Shown: positions 1 through 10,530, counted from the stretch's first letter. The stretch: DNA of 64,000 bases from Polynucleobacter yangtzensis (GCF_001595965.1 NZ_LOJI01000035.1:71770-135769); one strand, 5' to 3'. Numbers and translations: made by a program. The notes: generated by a model from the letters alone, not told the origin.

Positions 1-1
1 A

Positions 2-946
2 GTGGTTAAGACTGTTACCCATGAAGACGTCACTGCCGAAGAATTAGGTGGTGCTGTAACTCACTCAACAGTTTCAGGCGTATGTGATCTAGCTTTTGAT
101 AATGATGTCGATGCAATCATGATGCTGCGTCGCTTCTTTAACTACTTGCCGCTCTCTAACCGCGAGAAGCCACCTTTGATTAAGGGTGCTAATCGCACCG
201 AAGAGCCAGATTTCTCCTTAGATACATTAGTGCCATCAAATCCAAATCAACCTTACGATATGAAGGAGTTGATTGAGAAGATCGTTGATGATGGCGAGTT
301 CTTTGAATTGCAGCCTGACTACGCAAAAAATATTGTGATTGGCTTTGCCCGTATTGAAGGACGCTCAATTGGTATTGTTGCCAATCAGCCTTTGGTATTG
401 GCTGGCTGTTTAGACATTAAGGCCTCTATTAAGGCAGCGCGTTTTGTGCGCTTTTGTGATGCCTTCAATATTCCAGTGGTTACTTTGGTTGATGTTCCAG
501 GCTTTATGCCAGGAACCGCACAAGAATACGGCGGCATCATTAAGCATGGTGCGAAATTACTCTATGCGTACGCAGATTGCACGGTACCTAAAGTAACCTT
601 GATTACACGTAAGGCCTACGGTGGTGCTTACGACGTGATGGCCTCTAAGCATCTACGCGGCGACGTGAATTTCGCTTGGCCTTCAGCTGAGATCGCTGTG
701 ATGGGCCCTAAAGGCGCTGTTGAAATTATTTTCCGTGAAGAGAAATCCGATCCTGCAAAAATTACAGCTCGTGAAGCTGAGTACAAATCTAAGTTTGCTA
801 ACCCGTTTGTAGCGGGTCGTCGTGGCTATATTGACGATGTCATTTTGCCGCATGAGACTCGTAAGCGGATTGCTCGTTCACTAGCAATGCTTAAAGACAA
901 AGACTTGAAGAATCCTGCGCGTAAACACGGCAATATTCCTCTGTAA
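2..946 (+). CDS. pccB: propionyl-CoA carboxylase beta chain (carboxyltransferase), 5' truncated by window edge
   Basis: ORF open from the window edge; carboxyltransferase motifs ([52 protein letters not shown]); followed by the biotin-carboxylase subunit. Confidence 0.93.
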   Translation: MVKTVTHEDVTAEELGGAVTHSTVSGVCDLAFDNDVDAIMMLRRFFNYLPLSNREKPPLIKGANRTEEPDFSLDTLVPSNPNQPYDMKELIEKIVDDGEFFELQPDYAKNIVIGFARIEGRSIGIVANQPLVLAGCLDIKASIKAARFVRFCDAFNIPVVTLVDVPGFMPGTAQEYGGIIKHGAKLLYAYADCTVPKVTLITRKAYGGAYDVMASKHLRGDVNFAWPSAEIAVMGPKGAVEIIFREEKSDPAKITAREAEYKSKFANPFVAGRRGYIDDVILPHETRKRIARSLAMLKDKDLKNPARKHGNIPL

Positions 947-961
947 AGGCGCTGACAAATT

Positions 962-2998
962 ATGACTACGAAAATGTTTAAGAAAATTTTGATTGCTAAC
1001 CGCGGTGAGATTGCTTGCCGTGTCATGGCTACTGCCAAGAAGATGGGCATTAAGACTGTTGCTGTTTATTCTGAAGCGGATAAAGAGGCGCGTCACGTGC
1101 AGTTGGCCGATGAGGCTGTATGTATTGGGCCAGCACCTTCACGTGAATCCTATCTGGTGATGGATCGCATTATTCAGGCCTGTAAAGATACTGGCGCTGA
1201 AGCCGTACATCCTGGCTATGGCTTCTTGTCTGAAAACGAGCAGTTTGCTAAGCGTTGTGAGGAAGAGGGCATTGTATTTATCGGTCCTAAGTATCAGTCT
1301 ATTGCCGCAATGGGTGACAAGATCGCCTCTAAGAAGCTCGCTCTAGAAGCGAAGGTCAATACCATTCCTGGTTACAACGAGGCGATTGATACTAATGAAG
1401 AGGCCGTGAAGATTGCCCAAGGTATCGGATATCCGGTAATGATTAAAGCCTCTGCAGGTGGAGGTGGTAAAGGTCTGCGTGTTGCTTTTAATGACAAAGA
1501 AGCCGCCGAAGGTTTTGCTGCCTGTAAAACAGAGGCGATGAATAGCTTTGGTGATGACCGTATCTTCATTGAGAAGTTTGTAGAAGGCCCACGCCATATT
1601 GAGATTCAGGTTTTGGGCGACTCTCATGGCAATGTGGTTTACCTCAATGAGCGTGATTGCTCAATCCAACGTCGTCATCAAAAGGTAATAGAAGAGGCGC
1701 CGTCTCCTTTTATCGATCCTGCTACTCGTAAAGCGATGGGTGAACAAGCGGTTGCGTTAGCTAAAGCCGTTAATTACCAATCTGCAGGCACTGTGGAGTT
1801 TGTGGTCGGCAAGGATAAGTCATTCTACTTCCTCGAAATGAATACCCGCTTGCAAGTTGAGCATCCAGTTACCGAAAGCATCACTGGTCTTGATTTAGTT
1901 GAGCAAATGATTCGTGTTGCCGCTGGTGAGAAGCTGGCCTTTAAACAGGAAGATGTGAAGCTTGACGGTTGGTCGATGGAGTGCCGTATTAATGCCGACG
2001 ACCCATTCCGCAACTTCCTGCCTTCAACAGGCCGCCTCGTTAAATACCGTCCACCAGAGTCAGTGAATGGTGTCCGTGTGGATACTGGCGTGTATGAGGG
2101 TGGTGAGATTCCGATGTACTACGACTCCATGATCGCTAAGTTGATCGTTCATGGCAAGGATCGCACAGAGGCAATTGAAAAAATGCGTGCCGCACTGAAT
2201 GATTTTGTCATTCGCGGAATTCATTCAAACATTCCTTTTCAGGCTGCATTGCTGCAGCATCCGCGCTTTGTAAATGGCGACTTTACCACTGGCTTTATTG
2301 CAGAAGAGTATCCAGAAGGCTTTAAGAAGGATTCAGTACAGCCTGCTGATCCTAAGCGCCTGGCTGCATTAGCTGCATTTATGCGCTACCGCTATCTCGA
2401 ACACATACAGATGATTGATGGTCAATTAGCCGGCCATGAAATGATCATTGGTAAGAAATTTGTAGTTGTTACCGGCAAAAAAGCGGGATCCATGAATGAT
2501 CCTTATGAGGTGCCTATTCGGGTTGAGCTTAAGGATGGTGTTTATTCCGTCTATATCGAAGATGCAGATGGTGTAAGTCGTTATGACATCGTAAGTGAAT
2601 GGCGTCCAGGTCAAATTTGTCTACACGCAACTATTAACGGCACTCACAAAATCACTGCGCAAGTTGAACGTCGCGGCGTGCGTTATGTGTTGATTCTTGA
2701 TGGCGTTCATTACGAGTGCATGGTGTTAAGTCCATTAGGAGCCGAGCTCCAGCGTCGTATGCCAGTTAAGTTACCGCCAGATACTTCCAAATTGGTGATG
2801 TCTCCAATGCCAGGGTTATTAACAAAGATTGCCGTTAAAGTGGGTGAGGTAGTTACTGCTGGTCAGAAATTAGCCTCCATCGAAGCGATGAAAATGGAAA
2901 ACACACTATCGGCTGTTCAAGATGGTGTGGTTGCTGAAATTTGCGCTAAAGAGGGTGATAGCTTGGCGGTTGATCAATTGATCATTCGCTTCGAATAA
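962..2998 (+). CDS. pccA: acetyl/propionyl-CoA carboxylase alpha subunit (biotin carboxylase + biotin carrier domain)
   Basis: N-terminal [19 protein letters not shown]-grasp [13 protein letters not shown]-terminal biotinylation motif EAMKMEN. Confidence 0.95.
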   Translation: MTTKMFKKILIANRGEIACRVMATAKKMGIKTVAVYSEADKEARHVQLADEAVCIGPAPSRESYLVMDRIIQACKDTGAEAVHPGYGFLSENEQFAKRCEEEGIVFIGPKYQSIAAMGDKIASKKLALEAKVNTIPGYNEAIDTNEEAVKIAQGIGYPVMIKASAGGGGKGLRVAFNDKEAAEGFAACKTEAMNSFGDDRIFIEKFVEGPRHIEIQVLGDSHGNVVYLNERDCSIQRRHQKVIEEAPSPFIDPATRKAMGEQAVALAKAVNYQSAGTVEFVVGKDKSFYFLEMNTRLQVEHPVTESITGLDLVEQMIRVAAGEKLAFKQEDVKLDGWSMECRINADDPFRNFLPSTGRLVKYRPPESVNGVRVDTGVYEGGEIPMYYDSMIAKLIVHGKDRTEAIEKMRAALNDFVIRGIHSNIPFQAALLQHPRFVNGDFTTGFIAEEYPEGFKKDSVQPADPKRLAALAAFMRYRYLEHIQMIDGQLAGHEMIIGKKFVVVTGKKAGSMNDPYEVPIRVELKDGVYSVYIEDADGVSRYDIVSEWRPGQICLHATINGTHKITAQVERRGVRYVLILDGVHYECMVLSPLGAELQRRMPVKLPPDTSKLVMSPMPGLLTKIAVKVGEVVTAGQKLASIEAMKMENTLSAVQDGVVAEICAKEGDSLAVDQLIIRFE

Positions 2999-3012
2999 AA
3001 AGGTTGACGACT

Positions 3013-3480
3013 ATGAGCGCTAAGCCATTCAAAATTTTAGGCATTCAGCAAATCGCCATTGGTGGTGAGAACAAGGATCGACTCAAGAAATTATGGGTTG
3101 ATATGTTGGGCTTTGAATACAAGAGCACTTTTGTCTCTGAGCGTGAAAACGTGGATGAAGATATCTGTGCCATCGGTAAAGGTGCGCATGAGATTGAGGT
3201 TGACCTCATGCAGCCATTTGATATTGAAAAGAAGCCGGCAGTTCATCAAACACCCCTAAATCACATTGGTTTGTGGGTCGATGACCTGCCTAAAGCTGTT
3301 GAGTGGCTTACCGCGAATGGCCTACGTTTTGCACCTGGCGGCATTCGCAAGGGTGCAGCGGGCTATGACATTACCTTTGTACACCCAAAAGGAAATGACG
3401 AGTTTCCAATTAGTGGTGAAGGAGTGCTTATTGAGCTAGTTCAGGCCCCTCCAGAAGTGATTGCAGGATTAAGTTCATAA
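3013..3480 (+). CDS. VOC family protein, methylmalonyl-CoA epimerase-like
   Basis: VOC fold pattern ([17 protein letters not shown] ... FVHPKG ... [10 protein letters not shown]); directly downstream of pccA; ATG at 3013 preferred over upstream TTG at 3004. Confidence 0.7.
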   Translation: MSAKPFKILGIQQIAIGGENKDRLKKLWVDMLGFEYKSTFVSERENVDEDICAIGKGAHEIEVDLMQPFDIEKKPAVHQTPLNHIGLWVDDLPKAVEWLTANGLRFAPGGIRKGAAGYDITFVHPKGNDEFPISGEGVLIELVQAPPEVIAGLSS

Positions 3481-3513
3481 TTTGGACTAGTAAGCAAATT
3501 AACGGGATTTAAA

Positions 3514-4218
3514 TTGGCAAATATATTAGCCATCGACACCTCCTCAGCTTGGTGTTCGGTGGCTTTATCGTTAGAGGGTCAGGCAGTGCAATTCAGGCAT
3601 GAGACTGTCACAGCTGGTGCCAGTCAATTGTTGTTGCCATGGATAGAGTCGCTCTTAAGTGATGCAAAATCTTCCCTGAAAGACCTTGATGCGATTGCTG
3701 TATGTATCGGCCCTGGTGCGTTTACTGGCGTACGTTTGGGGGTAGCCGCAGTGCAGGGCTTGGCTGTATCGCAAAACATATCTGTAGTGCCGGTATGCAG
3801 CCTTGATGCTATCGCCGCCCAACTTTTAGATTCAGCAGCGCTCCAATCCTCTCAACCTCAGCGCTTGATGATTGCGATTGATGCCCGGATGGAAGAGGTC
3901 TATTGGGCTTCTTACGATATTCAAGACAGACGCTTGCCAAATCGTATTGGTGATATTCACCTGACCAAGCCAGAAGATCTGAATTTAGAAGGAGTGCAAT
4001 TTCTGGCTGGTAGCGCTTTAAATGCCTATAGCCAACGCTTACCGCAATTCACAGGCCTAATCGATCCAGATATCTCTATTTCCGCATTGGGTATTTTGAA
4101 ATGTGCGCAGCAGTCCCTGCAAGACGGGGTGCATTGCGAAGTTCGACAACTAGAGCCCCTCTATGTGCGAGATAAGGTGGCATTTACTACCGCTGAACGA
4201 GAAGAGGTTAAGAGGTAA
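3514..4218 (+). CDS. tsaB: tRNA threonylcarbamoyladenosine biosynthesis protein TsaB
   Basis: ILAIDTSSAWCSVAL start, AVCIGPGAFTGVRLG motif; upstream of rimI. Confidence 0.93.
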   Translation: MANILAIDTSSAWCSVALSLEGQAVQFRHETVTAGASQLLLPWIESLLSDAKSSLKDLDAIAVCIGPGAFTGVRLGVAAVQGLAVSQNISVVPVCSLDAIAAQLLDSAALQSSQPQRLMIAIDARMEEVYWASYDIQDRRLPNRIGDIHLTKPEDLNLEGVQFLAGSALNAYSQRLPQFTGLIDPDISISALGILKCAQQSLQDGVHCEVRQLEPLYVRDKVAFTTAEREEVKR

Positions 4219-4748
4219 TGTCGGATCTCACAACAGCCAAAGGTGTGGCGGAGCTTTCCTTTTTGCCAATGCAGCAAGCTGACTTAGATGATGTCCTGAA
4301 GATCGAATCTGTCTCTCATGTTCATCCTTGGACAAAAGGCAACTTTTCTGATTCTCTCGCAGCGGGTCATTGGGCTTATTGCATTCGACCGCAAGCAGAT
4401 CAAGTGGTGAAGGGGTCCTATTTGGATCCGGCAGTTCTATGGGCATATTGCATCTTGTTTCCTGCTGTAGATGAATTACATCTCCTCAACATCACTGTTT
4501 CCCCGCATTTACGTAAGTTAGGTCTGGGACAAAGAATGATGGCTGCTATTGAGGGCGTAGCTTTTCAGCAGATGATGCCGCGAATTATTCTTGAAGTAAG
4601 GCCAACCAATGAAGCTGCATTAGCCCTTTATCAAAAATTGGGTTACGAGCAAATTGGTATTCGTAAGAATTATTACCCTGCAAGCCCAGAAACTGGTGGA
4701 CGAGAAGACGCTCTTGTATTGGCTAAATCGATTAAGCTAGAGGTATGA
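4218..4748 (+). CDS. rimI: ribosomal protein S18-alanine N-acetyltransferase
   Basis: GNAT motif LHLLNITVSPHLRKLGLGQRMM ... LEVRPTNEAALALYQKLGYEQIGIRKNYY. Confidence 0.93.
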   Translation: MSDLTTAKGVAELSFLPMQQADLDDVLKIESVSHVHPWTKGNFSDSLAAGHWAYCIRPQADQVVKGSYLDPAVLWAYCILFPAVDELHLLNITVSPHLRKLGLGQRMMAAIEGVAFQQMMPRIILEVRPTNEAALALYQKLGYEQIGIRKNYYPASPETGGREDALVLAKSIKLEV

Positions 4749-5266
4749 GCAATAATTCAAGCTTCTTAAAAGAAATGGGCATCACCGAGTGGACATCTCG
4801 TGATGCAATTCAAGCGCAGCCTGAAGCCTTTGTTGTAGCAAGTTCTCAGGCCGCTCCACAGGAGGCGCAATCCTCGCCAAGGGTGGGCAATGGTATGTGG
4901 TGGTTTTTTGGGAATGAACCCCAGGGCGATGCCAAAATTCTGTTTCAAAACCTCATACGAGTTCTGGGTTTAGCCAAGAATGAGTGGTCTTGGAAGAATC
5001 CCTCGGAAAAATTAGGTCAGCTTGAAAATCCTGGATCGCCAGTTGTTGCGATCGCATTTGGTGGGCCAGTTGCTCAAAAGATTACTGGCGAAAGAGATCC
5101 GCTGCCACAGTTGCGCGAAACGGTGCTTGCACTAAATATGGGTAATGATGAAGAAATTCCGGTAATTGCTTCTTTTGAGTTAAATCAAGTACTAACAAAA
5201 CCTAAAGAGAAGGCCATGCTTTGGCAGGATTTGTTAATGGCTCGATCAGTGCTGCAAAACATCTAA
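4745..5266 (+). CDS. hypothetical protein resembling Pol III psi subunit (HolD) / degenerate family-4 uracil-DNA glycosylase fold
   Basis: ATGA overlap with rimI; N-terminal FLKEMGITEWTSRD and C-terminal LTKPKEKAMLWQDLL; contains no cysteine. Confidence 0.5.
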   Translation: MSNNSSFLKEMGITEWTSRDAIQAQPEAFVVASSQAAPQEAQSSPRVGNGMWWFFGNEPQGDAKILFQNLIRVLGLAKNEWSWKNPSEKLGQLENPGSPVVAIAFGGPVAQKITGERDPLPQLRETVLALNMGNDEEIPVIASFELNQVLTKPKEKAMLWQDLLMARSVLQNI

Positions 5267-5287
5267 AGAAGACTGCCGTGGATAAGC

Positions 5288-6607
5288 TTAGTGCTTATGC
5301 TCGCCGATAAGATGCATGGAGTCATACTCCGCTTGGTTTCTGGCGTGACGTTTGATAACTAGCCACATAATCAAACTCACAGCTACACCAAATCCAACGA
5401 TCACTATTTGAATGGGCACATCCAACCAAATGAGTAGTGAGTAGATCAATAGCATCATCAGCACAGAAATATTTTCATTGAAGTTCTGCACAGCAATAGA
5501 GTGGCCTGCGGACATGAGTACATGTCCGCGATGTTGCAGTAGTGCGTTCATTGGCACTACAAAGTAACCCGCTAGCCAGCCCACCAGAACTAGTAACATA
5601 TAAGCCGGTAATAAATTGAGGGTAACTTCAAACTTACCGAAGCTAAAAATGCTCGTATTGGGTAATAAATCAGAGTTGTAGACTGCCATCACGCAGACCA
5701 CTAAGCCCATCGCAATGCCGTAAGGCAATACGTTCAAGGATTTGCGCAAAGGAATACGCCATGCGGCATAGACGGCACCACCAGCTACGCCCACAGCTGA
5801 GATAGCTTGCAAAATGGCGCCCTGAGATAAATTCATATGAAGAGCTACTTGTGCCCACTTAATCACAATAAATTGCAGAGTAGCTCCGGCACCCCAGAAT
5901 AAAGTGGTGACAGCTAAGGAGATTTGACCAAGGCGATCATTCCAAAGTGTTTTAAAGCAAATGGCGAAATCTTTAATCAATTCAATTGGATTTGTCTTTT
6001 GAGAAACGTAACGTGCGCCAGTATCTGGAATCTTTAAGTTGATAAGTGCTGCCACAACATAAATCATCATGATGATCATGATTGCTGATTCAGCCGGTGT
6101 ATCAATGCCAGTTTCAAAAGTCGGCATATCCAAGGCAAGCAGACTTTGGGAGACTGTGGTGCTAATCAGAACGCCGCCCAAAACCGTGCCCAAAATAATG
6201 GATCCAACTGTTAATCCTTCGATCCAGCCGTTGGCGGCAACCAATTTTTCAGGCGGAAGCAGTTCAGTCAAAATTCCGTACTTTGCAGGTGAGTATGCAG
6301 CTGCCCCCAAGCCAACAATGGCATATGAGAGCAAAGGGTGGCTTCCAAAGAGCATGGCCACGCAACCGACGAACTTAATCGTGTTGGTAATGAACATGAC
6401 GTTGCCCTTAGGGCGGGAATCAGCAAAGGCGCCAACAAAGGCTGCTAAGAGGACGTAGGACAGCACAAAGAACAATTTGAGCAAAGGAGTCATCCAGGCC
6501 GGAGCATGGAGCTGGGCCAGGAGGGCGATAGCCGCTATCAGGAGAGCATTATCAGCAAGCGACGAAAAAAATTGCGCCGCCATAATGATGTAAAAGCTAC
6601 GGTTCAT
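5288..6607 (-). CDS. lplT: lysophospholipid transporter LplT (MFS)
   Basis: 12-TM MFS protein with LplT-like N-terminus (MAAQFFSSLADNALLIAAIALL) and SPAKYGILTELLPPEKLVAANGWIEGLTV. Confidence 0.9.
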   Translation of the reverse strand: MNRSFYIIMAAQFFSSLADNALLIAAIALLAQLHAPAWMTPLLKLFFVLSYVLLAAFVGAFADSRPKGNVMFITNTIKFVGCVAMLFGSHPLLSYAIVGLGAAAYSPAKYGILTELLPPEKLVAANGWIEGLTVGSIILGTVLGGVLISTTVSQSLLALDMPTFETGIDTPAESAIMIIMMIYVVAALINLKIPDTGARYVSQKTNPIELIKDFAICFKTLWNDRLGQISLAVTTLFWGAGATLQFIVIKWAQVALHMNLSQGAILQAISAVGVAGGAVYAAWRIPLRKSLNVLPYGIAMGLVVCVMAVYNSDLLPNTSIFSFGKFEVTLNLLPAYMLLVLVGWLAGYFVVPMNALLQHRGHVLMSAGHSIAVQNFNENISVLMMLLIYSLLIWLDVPIQIVIVGFGVAVSLIMWLVIKRHARNQAEYDSMHLIGEHKH

Positions 6608-6657
6608 TCGTACAATCTAGTCATTACTACAATTAAAACATGAAAGGAGGGGTGATT

Positions 6658-7773
6658 ATGGGTGATTCAGCTAACGGCCTGATTAATAGGCCAATTTTGG
6701 CATCTATTCATACTGCCGCCTTTCAGCATAATTTAAACCGAGTTCGAGAATTGGCGCCCGAGTCCAAAATCTGGTCGGTTATTAAGGCACGTGCCTACGG
6801 CCATTGCTTTGATGCTGCCCTAAAAGGTCTTGCCTCTACAGATGGCTTTGCTCTATTGGATATTCAAGATGCGGCATGGTTGCGTCAACATGGCTGGAAG
6901 GGCCGAATACTGCTTTTAGAGGGCTTTTTTCATGAAAACGAGCTCAGTCTTGCGCAAGAGCTGGCCTGCGACTTAGTGGTTCATTGCGAAGCCCAAGTTG
7001 AGTGGCTTGAGCGCTTTAAAGCCAAAAACCATAAGCCATTTAATGTCTTTCTCAAAATGAATACTGGCATGAACCGTTTGGGGTTCAAGTCAGATGCTTA
7101 CAGAATGGCATTTCACCGTTTGCATGCTGCTGGCTATCAGATGCACCACATGACTCATTTTGCTAATGCGGATCAGATTGATCAATCTCCGACAGTTGGC
7201 GCTCAGCAAGAGTTGTTTAACCAAACTATTGAAGGGTTGGAAGGCTCTACTTCACTGGCCAATTCTGCAGCTATTTTGTGGCATCGAAATGCATTGGGTG
7301 ATTGGGTTCGTCCCGGCATCATGCTTTATGGTGCATCACCAACTGGTCTGCATGCCGATATTAAGCATGCCAATCTACAAGCGGTTATGCAGTTACATAG
7401 TGAAATTATTGATATTCAGGACCTACAAAAGGGTGATCGCATTGGTTATGGTGGTCGCTATGAAGCAACGGCAGCAATGCGTGTAGGTATCGTAGCTTGT
7501 GGTTATGCAGATGGATATCCGCGTCATGCCAAAGATGGCACACCAGTTTGGGTTGCCCAAGGCAATGAAGGCGTTGTTTGTCCTTTGGTGGGAAGAGTTT
7601 CTATGGACATGTTGGCGATTGATTTGCGCAAGGCACCTAATGCAAGGATTGGCACCGCTGTTCAGCTTTGGGGAGACAAAGTACCGGTGGATGATGTTGC
7701 GCAAATGAGTGACACGATAGGCTACGAATTACTCTGTGCCGTAGCGCCAAGAGTGCCTGTAGCCATTAAATAA
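6658..7773 (+). CDS. alr: alanine racemase
   Basis: VIKARAYGH PLP-Lys motif region, VGRVSMDMLAID, GDKVPVDDVA; start at 6658 preceded by GGAGGGG. Confidence 0.93.
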   Translation: MGDSANGLINRPILASIHTAAFQHNLNRVRELAPESKIWSVIKARAYGHCFDAALKGLASTDGFALLDIQDAAWLRQHGWKGRILLLEGFFHENELSLAQELACDLVVHCEAQVEWLERFKAKNHKPFNVFLKMNTGMNRLGFKSDAYRMAFHRLHAAGYQMHHMTHFANADQIDQSPTVGAQQELFNQTIEGLEGSTSLANSAAILWHRNALGDWVRPGIMLYGASPTGLHADIKHANLQAVMQLHSEIIDIQDLQKGDRIGYGGRYEATAAMRVGIVACGYADGYPRHAKDGTPVWVAQGNEGVVCPLVGRVSMDMLAIDLRKAPNARIGTAVQLWGDKVPVDDVAQMSDTIGYELLCAVAPRVPVAIK

Positions 7774-7799
7774 AAAATCCTCCAGTACGGAGGATTTTT
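7773..7799 (+). terminator. Rho-independent terminator of alr
   Basis: aaaaatcctcc-agtac-ggaggattttt perfect hairpin with flanking A/T tracts immediately after the alr stop. Confidence 0.88.
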
Positions 7800-7823
7800 G
7801 CTATGTAAGTTAATACAAATAAA

Positions 7824-8738
7824 TTACTTATTCCAGAACTGCCACCATCTACGCTCTTTTTTAACGCGTTGCCCCGTTAGCATCATCTCACTATCAGGGA
7901 AGTTCAGCTTAAATACACGTGCAGAGTCGTTACTTAATTGCGTCATGCCAAGTTTTTCGTATGACTTAGTCAAAATATAAAGCGCCTCTTCGACAGCGGG
8001 TGCGCGGTCATAATCTCGAATGACCAATTGAGCGCGATTAGCAGCAGCCAGATAGGCGCCACGTTGGTAGTAATAACGCGCTACGATGACATCTGCTTCA
8101 GCTAGAGAGTTCACGATATAGCGCATACGATCCAAGGCATCTGGCGCATATTTGCTATTAGGGAAGCGCTCAACAACTACCTTGAACGATTCAAAAGCTT
8201 CTTTAGCTGCTTTAGGATCACGTTCGCTGAGATCTTGTCCGGTAAATTTACCCAGCCATCCCAAGTCATCATTAAAGGTAATGAGACCTTTTAAGTAGTA
8301 AGCGTAATCGAGGCTCGGACTACCTTGGTGCAATTTAATAAAGCGATCAATAGCTACGAGAGCTTGAGTTTGTTCCTGAGCTTTCCAATAGCAATAAGCC
8401 GCATTAATTTGCGCTTGTTGAGAATAAGGTCCAAATGGGAAGCGAGCTTCAAGCTTTTCAAAGTATTTTCCACACTTAGCAAAGTCAGCGTCGTTTAACT
8501 TATCTGTAGCTTCTGAATAAAGTTTTGCCTCTGACCAGATATCGGTATCGTCTTTATTGCCGTCACTACCTGCGCATCCACTTAAGAGCGTTAAGGCAAA
8601 AAGTAAGGCTGAAAGTAGGGCGATGGGCATGCTGCTTAAATTGCGACTCTTCTTTTGTGTGGAAGAATTCCCAGCAAGCCTTAAACTGGCGTCTGATATT
8701 ACGTCGGACATAACTGAAAGGCTCTCTAAGCGTGGCAT
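7824..8738 (-). CDS. bamD: outer membrane protein assembly factor BamD (lipoprotein)
   Basis: Lipobox LTLLSGCAG, TPR-like repeats (LEARFPFGPYSQQAQINAAYCYWK); divergent to rluD. Exact start uncertain. Confidence 0.9.
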   Translation of the reverse strand: MPRLESLSVMSDVISDASLRLAGNSSTQKKSRNLSSMPIALLSALLFALTLLSGCAGSDGNKDDTDIWSEAKLYSEATDKLNDADFAKCGKYFEKLEARFPFGPYSQQAQINAAYCYWKAQEQTQALVAIDRFIKLHQGSPSLDYAYYLKGLITFNDDLGWLGKFTGQDLSERDPKAAKEAFESFKVVVERFPNSKYAPDALDRMRYIVNSLAEADVIVARYYYQRGAYLAAANRAQLVIRDYDRAPAVEEALYILTKSYEKLGMTQLSNDSARVFKLNFPDSEMMLTGQRVKKERRWWQFWNK

Positions 8739-9772
8739 TGCCGCAAACTCCTGAATCGAATCCCATTGATTATATCGATGATGAGGATTTCATCTCCTTA
8801 GAAATACCTTTGGAGATGGCTGGCGAGCGCTTGGACAAGGTACTGGCGGGCTCTTTGCCAGATTATTCGCGAAATCGTCTCAAGGCTTGGGTTGAGGCTG
8901 GGGCGGTTATGGTCGATGGAAAGGTCACCAAAGCCCGCTATCTCCTTAGGGGTGGTGAGAGTATTAAGGTGTTTCCACAGGAAATGCCTGAGCAATTTGC
9001 ATTTAGCCCAGAAAATATCCCTCTAGATGTGGTTTATGAGGATGAAGACATTATTGTGGTTAATAAACCGCCTGGTTTAGTGGTTCACCCAGCTGCTGGG
9101 AACTGGTCCGGCACTTTGCTAAATGGACTCCTTTTTCACTATCCTGAGCTAAAAATGCTTCCTAGGGCAGGCATTGTTCATCGTTTAGATAAAGACACGT
9201 CAGGCTTGATGGTGGTGGCAAGAACATCACAAGCGCAAACCTCCTTAGTGCGCCAATTGCAAGATAGAACAGTAGGGCGTCGCTATTTAGCTTGGGTTTG
9301 GGGGGATGCGCCAAGTCAAGGGAAGGTTTTGGCTTCCGTTGGTCGTGATCAACGGGATCGCCTCAAAATGGCTGCAGGCAGCCCGCAAGGTAAGCCCGCG
9401 GCTACTTTGTTTCGTCGTTTATCCAAAGGGCTTGTAAAGGGGTCCCCGGTCACTCTGTTGGAGTGCCGACTAGAAACTGGACGTACTCATCAAATTCGAG
9501 TTCACCTAGAGTCACTAGGATTTCCATTGGTGGGCGATCCCGTCTATCGGAAAAAGACACCAGGAGTAGCAAAAGATATTCAATTTAGTCGTCAGGCCTT
9601 GCATGCTTTTGCATTGAGTCTTCAGCATCCAGTGAAAAACGAATTGATGACTTGGTTTCGACTACCACCACAGGACATATTAGATTTGTTGCCTCAATTA
9701 GAGATGGACGATGAAGTGCTTCCCAAAGAGGCTGTGGTCCTAGCCTCTATACAAAATGAATCACAAACATGA
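8732..9772 (+). CDS. rluD: 23S rRNA pseudouridine synthase RluD
   Basis: S4 domain plus HRLDKDTSGLMVVART catalytic motif and ECRLETGRTHQIRVHL; GTG start. Confidence 0.93.
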   Translation: MALPQTPESNPIDYIDDEDFISLEIPLEMAGERLDKVLAGSLPDYSRNRLKAWVEAGAVMVDGKVTKARYLLRGGESIKVFPQEMPEQFAFSPENIPLDVVYEDEDIIVVNKPPGLVVHPAAGNWSGTLLNGLLFHYPELKMLPRAGIVHRLDKDTSGLMVVARTSQAQTSLVRQLQDRTVGRRYLAWVWGDAPSQGKVLASVGRDQRDRLKMAAGSPQGKPAATLFRRLSKGLVKGSPVTLLECRLETGRTHQIRVHLESLGFPLVGDPVYRKKTPGVAKDIQFSRQALHAFALSLQHPVKNELMTWFRLPPQDILDLLPQLEMDDEVLPKEAVVLASIQNESQT

Positions 9773-10530
9773 GCCTAATAAACCCTCAGTGGCAAGTGCC
9801 AGCTTCTGTAAAAGCGCAAGTTAGTACGCGAACTGGTGGGGTGAGTGCATCTCCCTTTGAATCTTTAAACTTGGGCGATCATGTCGGCGACCATATTGAA
9901 AACGTATTGGCAAATAGGGCAATCTTCACCAAGACCCTGCCTAATAAGCCTTTGTGGCTAAAGCAAACACACAGCACGGTAGTAAGCACCCCTGAAACAC
10001 GTAAAACAAAATCTGGCGATGTGATCGATGCTGATGCATCAGTCACTAATATCGCGAACGAGGTCCTGGTGATCATGACTGCGGATTGTTTGCCAGCGTT
10101 GTTTACTAATTCAAAAGGAACTGTTGTTGGTGCAGCCCATGCAGGATGGAGAGGGCTTTGCGCTGGAGTTTTGGAAAACACCGTCGCTGAAATGCTTCGC
10201 CTATCTAAAGAAAGCTCGGCATCTGATTTGCTAGTCTGGCTCGGTCCTGCAATAGGGCCAGAGTCATTTGAAGTGGGCGAAGATGTTGTAAAGGCGTTTA
10301 GAGATTCTGGGTTACCTTTTTCAGAGGAGGCATTTCAGCCTATTGCTGGTAAATCTGGAAAATTTTTAGCTGATATTTATCGTTTGGCTGGCGATCGTCT
10401 GGAAGCCTGTGGAGTGACATCAATATTCGGCGGTGAATACTGCACTGTGAGAGATAGTGAGCAGTTTTTCTCATACCGACGTGATGGTGAAACAGGCAGA
10501 TTTGCTTCTGCTATCTGGATAGCAAAATAA
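9769..10530 (+). CDS. pgeF: polyphenol oxidase / multicopper 'laccase-domain' purine nucleoside hydrolase family (YfiH/PgeF)
   Basis: STRTGGVS, MTADCLPAL, AAHAGWRGLCAGV, GPAIGPESFEVG; overlaps rluD by ATGA. Confidence 0.92.
   Translation: MSLINPQWQVPASVKAQVSTRTGGVSASPFESLNLGDHVGDHIENVLANRAIFTKTLPNKPLWLKQTHSTVVSTPETRKTKSGDVIDADASVTNIANEVLVIMTADCLPALFTNSKGTVVGAAHAGWRGLCAGVLENTVAEMLRLSKESSASDLLVWLGPAIGPESFEVGEDVVKAFRDSGLPFSEEAFQPIAGKSGKFLADIYRLAGDRLEACGVTSIFGGEYCTVRDSEQFFSYRRDGETGRFASAIWIAK

Noticed and set aside
826-1096. Small minus-strand ORFs across the pccB-pccA junction
   Set aside because: Antisense to highly conserved coding sequence; no supporting features.
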